The notes under the pieces are model-generated. The model ran no database searches, was not told where the DNA came from, and saw only the letters and a program-made list of their open reading frames with translations. 41,166 nt of DNA from Oscillospiraceae bacterium (GTDB taxonomy: Bacteria; Bacillota; Clostridia; Oscillospirales; UBA929): the NCBI GenBank assembly GCA_031254575.1, contig JAIRUE010000061.1:1-41166 (forward strand), in the 5' to 3' direction. The position numbers were made by a program, and so were the translations under genes. Positions 7,841-16,023 of this stretch are shown here, in pieces. Each line of letters opens with the position of its first letter. The first letter of the stretch is position 1.

Positions 7841-8273
7841 ATTCTTCCACTTCTCTGTTTCCTGTAAAATCGGAAATCAAACGCTTGATGTATGTTGATG
7901 AAATACCTTCGGTTCTGGGCAGCGTCACGACTTCCCTCCCGTTTTCCTCACACCATTTTATCGCCGCCAGTATTCCCGAATGAATGTTATCGGAGCCTTT
8001 AACCCAAATATCAAAAATGATACTTTTTATGTCTTCCTCAACATTGTCATATGTAATCACCTCGTCAACACACCGGAGCGCGCGGACCATTTCACAGCGT
8101 TCTTCGGTGGAGTAAAGCGCGCCGGACGCGCCCGGGGGCTTATACCGGACAACATACTCGTCGCTTTGAATGGCGACGATAAGATAATCACCCAGTTTCG
8201 CCGCGCGCTTTAATAAACGCAGATGTCCGAAATGAAATAAATCAAACACGCCGAAAACCAGTACCCGCTTCAT
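7821..8273 (-). CDS. Cytidylyltransferase-like nucleotidyltransferase (TagD/RfaE-C family)
   Basis: 150 residues, close to the length of glycerol-3-phosphate cytidylyltransferase. The nucleotide-binding signature GVFDLFHFGHLRLL (about residues 8-21, the HxGH motif) and ISSTYIKRL (the ISSTxIR/K motif near residue 125) are intact. Members activate a phosphorylated alcohol with CTP (CDP-glycerol, CDP-ethanolamine) or a heptose phosphate with ATP. With a LicD-family gene upstream, a CDP-activated phospho-alcohol donor for glycan decoration is the most reasonable reading. The alcohol cannot be inferred. The start at 8273 has GGGAGG 7 bases upstream. The 3' end overlaps the methyltransferase start. 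Confidence 0.85.
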   Translation of the reverse strand: MKRVLVFGVFDLFHFGHLRLLKRAAKLGDYLIVAIQSDEYVVRYKPPGASGALYSTEERCEMVRALRCVDEVITYDNVEEDIKSIIFDIWVKGSDNIHSGILAAIKWCEENGREVVTLPRTEGISSTYIKRLISDFTGNREVEEYEQGKS

Positions 8274-8297
8274 ATTTTTCCCTCCCTGTTGCTCTTT

Positions 8298-9080
8298 CTA
8301 TTCCGTTAACTCCGTACCGTGCGACCACCGTACCGGAGTCATGTAGTCGCCGTATATTCTCGAAAGAAACGAATGGTAATCTTGCGGCACCGCTATCTCA
8401 ACATCCTCAAACGGCAGCCTGACTCCCTCGCCGAACCATTCCGCACGCAATATCCCTTTTGTAATGACGCTGGTACATAAATAACCGCAATACCTTGATT
8501 CCTCCATACCATACATTGCGCTGAGCCTGTTCCTGGCCGTCAATACCTTTTCTGAATTGATCCAATTTTTCATTCTCAAACCATTCATTAACCGTATAAA
8601 AAGCCTTTGATAAAACGGCCTTTTTCGTATCCTGTTTATGGTTTCGGGCCGTGAAATCGAATACAGTTTATTATACATAACAACCAATGCGTAATGTAAT
8701 GTCCGCCTAACGGCATTATTCGGCAAGCCGTCAATAACAAGAATGTCTATATATGGATAATTTGATGCGGATGCAAGAGTATCCGTGTGATGCTTTCTGT
8801 TCTGAATATCAATCAGGCAGCCTTCCCTTTGTATTTGACTTGCAGAAACGGTAAACTCCTCATCGCAAAACAGAGGGGCGAGTTCAAGAAACCTGTTGAC
8901 TTCCTTCCTCGACATTCCCACGTCAATATCATCATCCCAGGGAATAAAGCCCTTATGGCGGACCGCGCCAAGCGCCGTACCATACAGAGCATAGTATTTT
9001 AAGTCATATTCCTCACATACGGAGATGAATTTTTTGAGTATTTCAAGCTCCAGTAATTGTAATTTCCTGTGATTACTCAT
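8298..9080 (-). CDS. LicD-family phosphotransferase
   Basis: 260 residues with the LicD signature GTALGAVRHKGFIPWDDDIDVGM at about residues 34-56; the Asp triad is the nucleotidyltransferase-fold metal site. LicD proteins move a phosphocholine or related phospho-alcohol group from a CDP-activated donor to a surface glycan. In this operon it follows the polymerase gene and precedes a CTP-dependent nucleotidyltransferase, so the two probably make and transfer the same group. No membrane segment is evident, which suggests action on lipid-linked intermediates at the inner membrane face. GGGG lies about 9 bases before the ATG. It belongs to the AT-richer part of the cluster. Confidence 0.85.
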   Translation of the reverse strand: MSNHRKLQLLELEILKKFISVCEEYDLKYYALYGTALGAVRHKGFIPWDDDIDVGMSRKEVNRFLELAPLFCDEEFTVSASQIQREGCLIDIQNRKHHTDTLASASNYPYIDILVIDGLPNNAVRRTLHYALVVMYNKLYSISRPETINRIRKRPFYQRLFIRLMNGLRMKNWINSEKVLTARNRLSAMYGMEESRYCGYLCTSVITKGILRAEWFGEGVRLPFEDVEIAVPQDYHSFLSRIYGDYMTPVRWSHGTELTE

Positions 9081-9086
9081 CCTTTG

Positions 9087-10364
9087 CTACCCCTTTGCCG
9101 CAGGTAGATTCTGCTTCCTGAAATTAAGCAATGCTTGTGGAATTACCAGTATATACAGCAGAAATAAAAACTGAATAATCCCGGAGTGAAAAAGCACTTT
9201 TGATTCAAAGAATCCATACGCGATATAGCTGAGAAACATACAAAACCCTAAATACCTATAGTTCAGCCTGGTTGCCAGCAACCTGATGTTGAGCCGCAGG
9301 CAATATATAAGCGCGAATACCAGAAATATCAATTTTATGGCTCCCCCCACAAAAAACGCTTCCAAATACACGTTGTGCACATATGAACCTCCCAACACCT
9401 CAAATTCGGCGTAACCCAGCCCGAAAATGTTTCTTACAAATGAGTTGTATCGGGCAAAAGATTCATATGTTATGCCCCAGGAGCCGACCCGCCCCGTGTC
9501 TCCGTATTGTAACCGTAGGATTTTATCATTCAGTATATATTGAAAAGAGCCGCTGCTTATATATAGCAGTAACAGACCTGACGCCGCGGCAATCACAGCG
9601 CCTCTGAGCCATGCCGTATTACGTTTCTCCATAAGCAGCAGGGTTGCCCCGAATATAGCCAGCGCGAGAAGCGCCGCCCTGGAAAATGAAGATATGAGAA
9701 GGATAAACTGTAATAACGTACCTCCTATATAGCTCTTTTTACGTTCCGTCAGATACAGGCACACTCCGGCCGCAATGGAAAAAAACAGGTAAGCTCCAAA
9801 CATGTTTTTTCCCGCAAAAAACGATTCGACGAAGGTGGCATACGCTCCTAAATTCGTTGAGAACGTGGAAATAACCTGTTCAAATTCAGTAAACAAGCCA
9901 AAAACAGACGCAATAATCCCAATATAATATATCAGCTTCAGTATTTCAGAAATCGATTCCGGAGATATTGCCCTGTCCTTCAAGAGTGAAAAACATAGGA
10001 TTATATTAAGCGCCACAAAGAAGATGTTCAAATTAAGCCCCAACGTCTTTAACGAATAGAAGATATGATCGTTAAAAAACAAAACGGGCAGCAATTGCGT
10101 GAAAAGATAGAGCATGGCTATAAACCATGGGTAGACAGACTTGAATCTGCATTTTGATAAACGGAGAAAGAGTATTAGCAAGCCCATCATATCCCATATA
10201 TGAAGGACACTGGTTCTGTCAATGGGCATGGTCCAAAAATAAGACACGGCCATGCCAATAATTTGAAACAGTATATATTGCTTTATCGCGCCGCCAACAA
10301 ACGTCTCCGCCCCACTGAGACGGATACTTTCTCCATGACTTTTTTTTAAGATGCCGGCTTCCAT
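9087..10364 (-). CDS. O-antigen ligase/Wzy-type polysaccharide polymerase
   Basis: 425 residues, almost entirely hydrophobic with roughly ten to twelve membrane spans. A periplasmic-type loop late in the protein contains NIFGLGYAEFEVLGGSYVHN followed by a Leu/Glu-rich segment. The 'GxG ... HNxYLE' pattern is that of the O-antigen ligase/polymerase (Wzy_C) family. It would polymerize undecaprenyl-linked repeat units on the outer membrane face. No Wzx flippase is seen in this window. The ribosome binding site is weak (GGATT about 14 bases upstream), and a 52-base gap separates it from the glycosyltransferase gene. Confidence 0.8.
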   Translation of the reverse strand: MEAGILKKSHGESIRLSGAETFVGGAIKQYILFQIIGMAVSYFWTMPIDRTSVLHIWDMMGLLILFLRLSKCRFKSVYPWFIAMLYLFTQLLPVLFFNDHIFYSLKTLGLNLNIFFVALNIILCFSLLKDRAISPESISEILKLIYYIGIIASVFGLFTEFEQVISTFSTNLGAYATFVESFFAGKNMFGAYLFFSIAAGVCLYLTERKKSYIGGTLLQFILLISSFSRAALLALAIFGATLLLMEKRNTAWLRGAVIAAASGLLLLYISSGSFQYILNDKILRLQYGDTGRVGSWGITYESFARYNSFVRNIFGLGYAEFEVLGGSYVHNVYLEAFFVGGAIKLIFLVFALIYCLRLNIRLLATRLNYRYLGFCMFLSYIAYGFFESKVLFHSGIIQFLFLLYILVIPQALLNFRKQNLPAAKG

Positions 10365-10416
10365 AATCTTGGCAGAATCCTTTCCCTAAAGTCAGACAAA
10401 AAATGCCCGCGTGCCG

Positions 10417-11277
10417 TTAATCCCTCAAAAACCTGCGGTATACAAACGCGCGCAAACGCACCGGCATAATGATAATAATCATATGTAATCCGAAACTGAC
10501 CATAAATTCCCCGCGGGAAAGGAAACCGTTCCTCAGCAATGTACGCTTGAGTATATAGACCTTTTTTAAGCATTCCGCGCCGCCGCGCCGCCTGTAAAAA
10601 TTCTTGCTTATCCTCACAAAATGGTGCACTTCCGGAATGTTATATATTTTACATCCGTTTTGAATCATTCTGACAATCAATTCATAGTCTTCCCCGAATC
10701 GAAGGCTCCGATAGTTTCCCGCCTCAAGAATCGCGTCTTTGCGGATTAAGCAGGAGGGATGTCTTATGGGGCACCGTTTTTTTGCAAACGATACAATAGC
10801 CTCATGTGTTTCCGGCAATATTACATGGGCGGCGACATGATCTATGGTATCAATAAACTCATCGACCAGGCAGCCGACCACGTCCAGTTCCGGACATTCA
10901 AAAAACTTTGCGTACTCTTTTTCAACGCGGTCCGGAAGGGAATAATCGTCCGCGTCCATGATGGCTATAAACTCTTCCGTACATACCAAAACCCCTTCCT
11001 TTTTCGCCAATCCCACCCCCACATTTTCAGGCAGCTGAATAATCTTAAACAATGCCGGCCACGCCTGCGCATATTCCGTTATGACCCTATCCAGCGTTTC
11101 ACCGGCCGGACCGTCTTTCACCATAACAAATTCGCACGGCTTGACAGTCTGCGCCAGCATACTGTCAACGGCCTTTTTCAGCCAATCCGGATTGTCTTTA
11201 TGATAGACGGACATCAGTACGCTGTATCTTTTTTCTCTTGCTGCCTTATCGTCCACATCCTGCCTCCCCATGCCCAT
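10417..11277 (-). CDS. Family 2 glycosyltransferase
   Basis: 286 residues of GT-A fold. YSVLMSVYHKDNPDWL opens the nucleotide-sugar-binding domain and AIMDADDYSLPDRV carries the DxD metal motif (about residues 109-122). RFGEDYELIVRM is the ED(Y)xL acceptor/base block. It adds one sugar to the lipid-linked repeat unit in the cytoplasm; sugar identity is unknown. It is the only clear glycosyltransferase besides the initiating sugar transferase in this operon, so a very short repeat unit or help from genes elsewhere is implied. It starts 8 bases before the end of cpsB, with AGGAA 5 bases before the ATG. Confidence 0.9.
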   Translation of the reverse strand: MGMGRQDVDDKAAREKRYSVLMSVYHKDNPDWLKKAVDSMLAQTVKPCEFVMVKDGPAGETLDRVITEYAQAWPALFKIIQLPENVGVGLAKKEGVLVCTEEFIAIMDADDYSLPDRVEKEYAKFFECPELDVVGCLVDEFIDTIDHVAAHVILPETHEAIVSFAKKRCPIRHPSCLIRKDAILEAGNYRSLRFGEDYELIVRMIQNGCKIYNIPEVHHFVRISKNFYRRRGGAECLKKVYILKRTLLRNGFLSRGEFMVSFGLHMIIIIMPVRLRAFVYRRFLRD

Positions 11278-11284
11278 AGTTTCC

Positions 11285-12004
11285 TCATCCCGGATCGGGA
11301 ACGCTTAACGCTTTTCCGCTGACGATACGCTCCGCGTTATCCTCCAAATATTCCGCCGTGTCCTTCCCCAGCTTGCCGCTCACCAGTTTCATGGCCCGCC
11401 CCAGCATGGGAGGCCGGTCTTTCATGGAATGGGTGTCGGTGGCGACGGCGTGCGCCAGATTGGATTTGAGCATATGCAGCGCGGTTCTTGCCGTATGCCC
11501 GCCGCACAGCAGACTGCCGGCATTGATCTGCGCGTACGCGCCGCCCCGGATCAGCAGAGCCAATTGTCCCGGATCCCGTAAAAAATACGGATACCTCTCA
11601 ACATGCGCAATAACAGGCGTTATCCCGCGCGTCCTCAACTCGTAAAACACCTTGCGTGTCAAAGGGGGGTAATGATCCGGCGGTAATTCTATGAGGATAT
11701 TGTTCGTTCCCTCTATGCAAAAAAGCCCGATCTCCATTTCCAGCAGCGCCGGTGAAAACGCCGCCTCCGCTCCGGTCAGCAGTTTGACCCCGAGGGCCGG
11801 CAAATCGCCGCAAAGCAGTTCATAAGCCTTGCGGCGATGGCGCAGGAATGAATCGGGGTCTGCGATGTCCGTCCTGAAATGTGGGGTGAGGACGATCGTT
11901 TGAACGCCGTCGTTCAGTTCGGCAAGCACCATAGACAGCGATTCCCCGGCGTCCTCCGGCCCGTCGTCAAGTCCCGGCAATATATGGCTGTGTAAATCGA
12001 CCAT
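11285..12004 (-). CDS. CpsB/CapC-family PHP tyrosine-protein phosphatase
   Basis: About 239 residues of the manganese-dependent PHP phosphatase family that dephosphorylates the CpsD/Wze tyrosine kinase. Metal ligands are visible in DLHSHILPGLDDGPED (residues 3-18), LTPHF, GAEAAF, IAHVERYPYF and VATDTHSMKDRPP. The start is ATG 12004 because GGGAG lies about 7 bases upstream and homologues begin at this DLHSH motif. The ATG-less extension to 12031 would overlap the kinase. It follows cpsD, completing a CpsC-CpsD-CpsB phosphoregulatory set for chain length and export. Confidence 0.9.
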   Translation of the reverse strand: MVDLHSHILPGLDDGPEDAGESLSMVLAELNDGVQTIVLTPHFRTDIADPDSFLRHRRKAYELLCGDLPALGVKLLTGAEAAFSPALLEMEIGLFCIEGTNNILIELPPDHYPPLTRKVFYELRTRGITPVIAHVERYPYFLRDPGQLALLIRGGAYAQINAGSLLCGGHTARTALHMLKSNLAHAVATDTHSMKDRPPMLGRAMKLVSGKLGKDTAEYLEDNAERIVSGKALSVPDPG

Positions 12005-12027
12005 GTTGCGCTCCCTGTGAGAGATCG

Positions 12028-12735
12028 TCAATAATTCTGGTAATATCCGTAATAGTAGTCGCCCGCGTTGTCCGCCTTTCGTATATCAAAGCCGTTCAGT
12101 ACCACGCCCAGCAGGTTGGCGCCGACAGCCTCCAGATTCTTTTTGGCGCGCCGCGCCTGCTCAAAAGTGACCCATTTCTGGCGCACGACCAGCAGTACGC
12201 CGTCGGCGTATTGGCTCAAAGCGGCCGCGTCGGTTACGATGGAAACTGGGGCGGTGTCCATGATAACGTAATCGTACAGTTGGGACATCTTTTGGATGAA
12301 ACTCCCCATCATCGGACTGCCCAAAACCTCCGCCGGATTCGGCGGTACGACCCCGGACGTCAGCACGCTGAATCCTTTTTTGATCATATGTATAGGGATG
12401 TTTTCCGGCATGCCGGCCCGACTCAGCACATTGGTCAAACCCCGGCTCGTACCTGTGGGGATGTTCAAATAGCGGTGCAGAGAGGGTTTGCGCAGGTCGC
12501 AGTCAATGAGCAGTACGTTGCTGCCGGATAGCGCCAGCGAAAGGGCAAGATTGATCGAAACGACCGACTTCCCTTCGTCAAGGATGGAGCTTGTTACCAC
12601 GATGCAGTTGCACTTGCCGCTCATGGACAGGAATTTCAGATTGGTGCGGAGCGAATTGACCGCTTCCTGATACTTAAACGGCGCGGTTTCAAGATGAATG
12701 GTCAAATTTTTCGCGCGGCCTTTATGCTTGCTCAT
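12028..12735 (-). CDS. CpsD/CapB-family BY-kinase (tyrosine autokinase)
   Basis: About 235 residues. It contains a Walker A variant (SSILDEGKSVVSINLA), Walker A' (VLLIDCDLRKPSLH) and Walker B (DYVIMDTAP) in the usual BY-kinase order. A C-terminal tyrosine cluster (DYYYGYYQNY) is the autophosphorylation tail. It pairs with the CpsC-like membrane activator encoded immediately upstream to control polymer export. The usual PGEGKST Walker A reads LDEGKSV here; the Lys and Ser that bind phosphate are kept. The ATG at 12735 has GAGGAG 5 bases upstream. A GTG at 12741 overlapping the cpsC stop is the alternative. Confidence 0.9.
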   Translation of the reverse strand: MSKHKGRAKNLTIHLETAPFKYQEAVNSLRTNLKFLSMSGKCNCIVVTSSILDEGKSVVSINLALSLALSGSNVLLIDCDLRKPSLHRYLNIPTGTSRGLTNVLSRAGMPENIPIHMIKKGFSVLTSGVVPPNPAEVLGSPMMGSFIQKMSQLYDYVIMDTAPVSIVTDAAALSQYADGVLLVVRQKWVTFEQARRAKKNLEAVGANLLGVVLNGFDIRKADNAGDYYYGYYQNY

Positions 12736-12737
12736 CT

Positions 12738-13436
12738 TCACTCCTCGTCCTCCACAGAAGGTATTACGCCCAGCACGGGAAGCTCGAGATATTTATTTAT
12801 ATCCTCGTCGGATATAAAGGTGTTGGAAACCGCCTTCTTTATAAACGCGTAAGCCAGAGCCGCGATGACGCCGAGCAGCGCGCCCATCGCCGTGTTGGTG
12901 CTTACGCGCGGCGATACCGGTCTGTAATTGATCTTAGGCGGCGATACGATTTCCACCGAACCGGCTTTGACCGTGCTGACCAGCAGATCCGGCGCGCGCG
13001 CCATGATCTCCTCCAATACGGCCTTGGCGATGTCCGGATTCTCATCCCGCATGGTCATGCGCATGACCTGCGTCTGGTTCACCACGTCGGCCGAAATGCG
13101 CCTGTTCAAGGACTCGACGGAATCGTTCAGCCCAAGGATCTGAATAATTTCCTCCAACAGCGTGTCGTTTGTCAGCACCACGGCGTAGGTATTGACCAGT
13201 TGTTTCGCGGAGTTGATCTGGTCGTTTGTGATGACCGTCGCCTGTTCGTCACGCGTATTGACCACCAGCGTTACGGAGGCCTCGTACTTGGGTATAAGTA
13301 AAAACTCGGACACTGAAAAAGCCGCGGCCGCGCCGAATACGGCCAGCAAAATGATCAGGGGCGTATTTTTTTTGATCAGGGAAAATATCACCCGCAAATC
13401 AACGGTCATATCCTGTTCTATGGCTGTCCCCCCCAT
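12738..13436 (-). CDS. CpsC/Wzz-type chain-length determinant and kinase activator
   Basis: 232 residues with two membrane spans (about 28-50 and 185-205) flanking an extracellular domain. The N-terminal part, VDLRVIFSLIKKNTPLIILL, and the Pro-rich segment before the second span (PPKINYRPVSPRVS) are typical of Wzz/CpsC. The C-terminal cytoplasmic tail after the second span activates the separate BY-kinase encoded next, as in other Gram-positive systems. The first codons overlap the previous gene by 19 bases; ATG 13409 is an alternative start, and neither has an obvious ribosome binding site, which suggests translational coupling. Confidence 0.85.
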   Translation of the reverse strand: MGGTAIEQDMTVDLRVIFSLIKKNTPLIILLAVFGAAAAFSVSEFLLIPKYEASVTLVVNTRDEQATVITNDQINSAKQLVNTYAVVLTNDTLLEEIIQILGLNDSVESLNRRISADVVNQTQVMRMTMRDENPDIAKAVLEEIMARAPDLLVSTVKAGSVEIVSPPKINYRPVSPRVSTNTAMGALLGVIAALAYAFIKKAVSNTFISDEDINKYLELPVLGVIPSVEDEE

Positions 13437-14272
13437 TCATTCCGCATGGGCCGTCCGCGGCGTCCAAATTTCCTCATGTTTGAACTCCGCCCGGCCAGAC
13501 ATACGGCGAGCATGGCGGCTGCGGGAATCAAGGCGATATAGTAGCCGTCAAAGAATCCGCCCAACACGGAGGAAAACAACCGTTTGAATGAATAGGGCGT
13601 GATATTCAATCCGTCAAGCGCGCCGGCCGCTCGGACGCTTAATGGCACAAGCAAATAAATCATGGCGTCGGCGCCAAATACATAAACGCCGTAGCCGTAC
13701 GCCTGACGCTTATTGTAAGCCAACAGGGCAATCACAAGACATATGGCCGTCATAATCAGGCAAACCGAGGCGATACCCAGATACCGTCTGTACCGAAGCA
13801 AGGGCTGCGCGACGCGGCGGTAAAGGGCCGGATTGGTGTGCGTGTAAAACACTTCGGCACAAAGGTCGGACAGGTCCTGCAAGCCTTCGCGCAGTTCCGC
13901 CGTGTCCTTTGCGCCGGCGCCGCGCGCGTATTCCGAAAACAACGCGTATAAACCGGCGGAGTACGCGTCATAATCAAAGGCTTGCCCTAACTGGAAAGCC
14001 GCCGCGACAGACTGCCTGACGGCGGTCGCCGCCTGCGTGTGGGTAACCGCACCTTCCATCACGCCGGAGGGTATGCCGGAAGCCGCGCCAAGCGAAAAAT
14101 AAGCCTCCCTGATGTCGTCCAGCACGAACGACGCGAACGCGCTGCCGGTTATCCGCCGAACGTGATACTCGCATGAAAACAGCGTATTCCACAGAATAAA
14201 CGCCGTGGCGACCAGCACCAGGATAAAGGACAGCATAAAAGAGAGCACAAGGGATATGCCGTGCTTTTTCAT
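13418..14272 (-). CDS. Membrane protein of unknown function in the polysaccharide operon
   Basis: 284 residues. One N-terminal membrane span (about 8-30) is followed by a ~135-residue, probably extracellular, helical domain (about 31-165). Three further spans lie at about 168-188, 197-215 and 240-265, with a basic tail. No family is recognised. It lies between the sortase and CpsC genes and overlaps CpsC, so it probably works with them, perhaps as a sensor or scaffold at the export site. The layout of an outward domain followed by a membrane bundle is like that of some two-component or secretion accessory proteins, but no catalytic motif is visible. Confidence 0.75.
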   Translation of the reverse strand: MKKHGISLVLSFMLSFILVLVATAFILWNTLFSCEYHVRRITGSAFASFVLDDIREAYFSLGAASGIPSGVMEGAVTHTQAATAVRQSVAAAFQLGQAFDYDAYSAGLYALFSEYARGAGAKDTAELREGLQDLSDLCAEVFYTHTNPALYRRVAQPLLRYRRYLGIASVCLIMTAICLVIALLAYNKRQAYGYGVYVFGADAMIYLLVPLSVRAAGALDGLNITPYSFKRLFSSVLGGFFDGYYIALIPAAAMLAVCLAGRSSNMRKFGRRGRPMRNEWGGQP

Positions 14273-14294
14273 ACTTCCATCCCGCGCCCTCTCT

Positions 14295-14978
14295 TCAGGA
14301 ATATTTGTCTACCGCCGCGCCGGACAGCGGGATGCCGTAAACGAAATACCTTTGTTTTGCCGCGCCGATATAGTCGAACGGGTAACATGTATAGATAATG
14401 ATATTCTCGTCCTCTCGGCTGAAATCATATGCCGAGGAGTCGCTCATATGATATACCGCCGTGCCGGAAACCTCGTATGTATATACGCCGTAATGCGTTT
14501 CGACCGTAATGACCGCGCCGGTCTCGGCGCTTCTCAGATCTTTCAGATACGTATCGCGGTGCCCCGCAAGCAGTATGGTGCGCCCAAAGCCCGGTAGCCA
14601 CCCGCCCGTATAGGTGCCAACGCCGGCGTTCAGTTCGCGGCTTGAATCGTTCCAATAAACGGGCGCGTCGATTTCAGTGCCGGAAATGGTCAGCCGCCCG
14701 TAAAGATCGCCGCAATCCGGCATGACGATACCGCTTTCGGGGATACCCGCATTGACCGGTTCATCCGCCGAGGCAACGGGCGCCACCGTTTCGCGCGACG
14801 AAAACAAGTCGCGGGATATTTGCCGCGTTTGCCCATCGCCGCTTATAAACAAACCCGGGATGCTCAAAAACGGCTTTCCGAACAGGATGAGCGCGCCGTA
14901 AAGCAGCAAAAACGTCAACAGGACAAATACCACGGGATAGGCGAACAGCGTTGACGGACCGTGACGGGCGCGTTGCAT
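14295..14978 (-). CDS. Class D-like sortase
   Basis: About 227 residues with one N-terminal membrane span (about 13-35) and a C-terminal sortase beta-barrel. The catalytic triad is visible: His140 in LLAGHRDTYL, Cys198 in IIYTCYPFDYIG and Arg210 in AAKQRYFVYG. The TCYPF box resembles class D sortases. Sortases cut a surface protein at an LPXTG-like motif and join it to the wall or to another protein. The ATG at 14978 is chosen because AGGAG lies 7 bases upstream; ATG 14993 overlaps the upstream stop as ATGA. The gene directly upstream encodes a small protein with an IKQTG sorting-like signal, its likely substrate. Confidence 0.88.
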   Translation of the reverse strand: MQRARHGPSTLFAYPVVFVLLTFLLLYGALILFGKPFLSIPGLFISGDGQTRQISRDLFSSRETVAPVASADEPVNAGIPESGIVMPDCGDLYGRLTISGTEIDAPVYWNDSSRELNAGVGTYTGGWLPGFGRTILLAGHRDTYLKDLRSAETGAVITVETHYGVYTYEVSGTAVYHMSDSSAYDFSREDENIIIYTCYPFDYIGAAKQRYFVYGIPLSGAAVDKYS

Positions 14979-14989
14979 CTTATGACTCC

Positions 14990-15526
14990 TCATGCCGTAT
15001 CCTCACTCACCGTTCGTTTATAATAAAGCCAAAGCAAAGCAAGCGGGAAGAGCGCGGGCGCAAAGCAGCCCGCATTCAGTCCGGAACCGGTCTGCTTGAT
15101 CGGGACGGAATACGACGCGACAATCTTCCCGTTCGCGTCCGTGATGGTGACCCTCATGTTAGCCGCGTCAAAAACCAGCTTGAGGTTGACGGCTTTCACG
15201 GAATCCGTCATGTATCCGACAATGGCGTCTATCTGCCTGCGGTTCAAATCGGCCAGTTTCGCTGCGGCGCCCGCTGTTTCCAGCGCCATACGGATGTTTC
15301 CGGCGATTATATCTGCACGCCCCTCCTTATTGATAAAAGAGGCGTTTTGGGGATCGGACAGCCATTCCTTCGCGTCTGAAACATACTTGGCCAATTCCGG
15401 AAAGCGAGCGGCTATCGTATCAAAAGACGAGGTGACGTCGCCGGCATCCATGGCCAGCGCCGGAACCGGCGCAATATACATCAGCAGGATTAACAGGATT
15501 CCCGCCATAATCGTTTTGTTTTTCAC
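14990..15526 (-). CDS. Small secreted protein with a C-terminal IKQTG sorting-like signal
   Basis: 178 residues. A signal peptide covers residues 1-25 (cleavage near ALA). The mature part is short and helical (about 26-105), followed by a small beta segment (VNLKLVFDAANMRVTITD, then GKIVASYSVP). The C-terminus has the three parts of a sortase signal: IKQTG (143-147), a hydrophobic stretch (FAPALFPLALLWLYY) and a basic end (KRTV). IKQTG is not the canonical LPXTG, but keeps the T-G cleavage pair. It overlaps the sortase gene by an ATGA junction, the strongest reason to call it the sortase substrate. GTG 15526 has GGAGG 8 bases upstream. Its function is unknown; a glycan or assembly anchor is a guess from context. 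Confidence 0.8.
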   Translation of the reverse strand: MKNKTIMAGILLILLMYIAPVPALAMDAGDVTSSFDTIAARFPELAKYVSDAKEWLSDPQNASFINKEGRADIIAGNIRMALETAGAAAKLADLNRRQIDAIVGYMTDSVKAVNLKLVFDAANMRVTITDANGKIVASYSVPIKQTGSGLNAGCFAPALFPLALLWLYYKRTVSEDTA

Positions 15527-15531
15527 GCGGC

Positions 15532-16023
15532 CTACCTCCGTTTGCCAAAATGATTACCCGAAACTGCCCGGATGCAGAGCGCGAAAAAGCAGCATACAAA
15601 CAACCCGGCTAATGAGGACGCGGCGTTAACGAGAAAGCCGTTTATATAGAAGTGTCCATCCGGGACAGACCGCTTCAGCCATTCACCGGCAAAACCCGCC
15701 GATACGCAAAGGACGCCCGTCAGCGCCAGCAAATTAGCACGGGTCTGATAGCCGCGCCCCCGCTGTACCCACAACCCGGACACGGCGCCTAACAGACAAT
15801 AAAGCGCCACATGGGTCCATTCGTGTATCCTTATGTTCAGCGAGGCGAACTCGTCAGGCGGGAACTCGCGCCGGAAGAAAACGTCGGCGGCATACCGGGT
15901 GATTCTGAGGCTGTCACGATAGGCCTGTTCCCCGCCGCGCGAGGAATAAAGGATAATCGCGGCCGCGCAAGTTGCGGTTATGAGAATATGAAAGATAAGG
16001 CCGATAATTTTATACGCTTTCAT
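15532..16023 (-). CDS. VanZ-like membrane protein
   Basis: 163 residues with four predicted membrane spans. The pattern IHEWTHVALYCLLGAVSG followed by GEWLKRSVPDGHFYINGFLVNAASSLAGLF matches the VanZ-like family ('K..HF..Y..LG' then 'DE..Q...pgR...D...N..G'). VanZ confers low-level teicoplanin resistance in enterococci; most relatives in polysaccharide clusters have no known activity. It overlaps the sugar transferase stop (ATGA at 16020-16023), so it is translationally coupled to it. The tryptophan and acidic residues of the second block are altered relative to the usual motif. Confidence 0.75.
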   Translation of the reverse strand: MKAYKIIGLIFHILITATCAAAIILYSSRGGEQAYRDSLRITRYAADVFFRREFPPDEFASLNIRIHEWTHVALYCLLGAVSGLWVQRGRGYQTRANLLALTGVLCVSAGFAGEWLKRSVPDGHFYINGFLVNAASSLAGLFVCCFFALCIRAVSGNHFGKRR

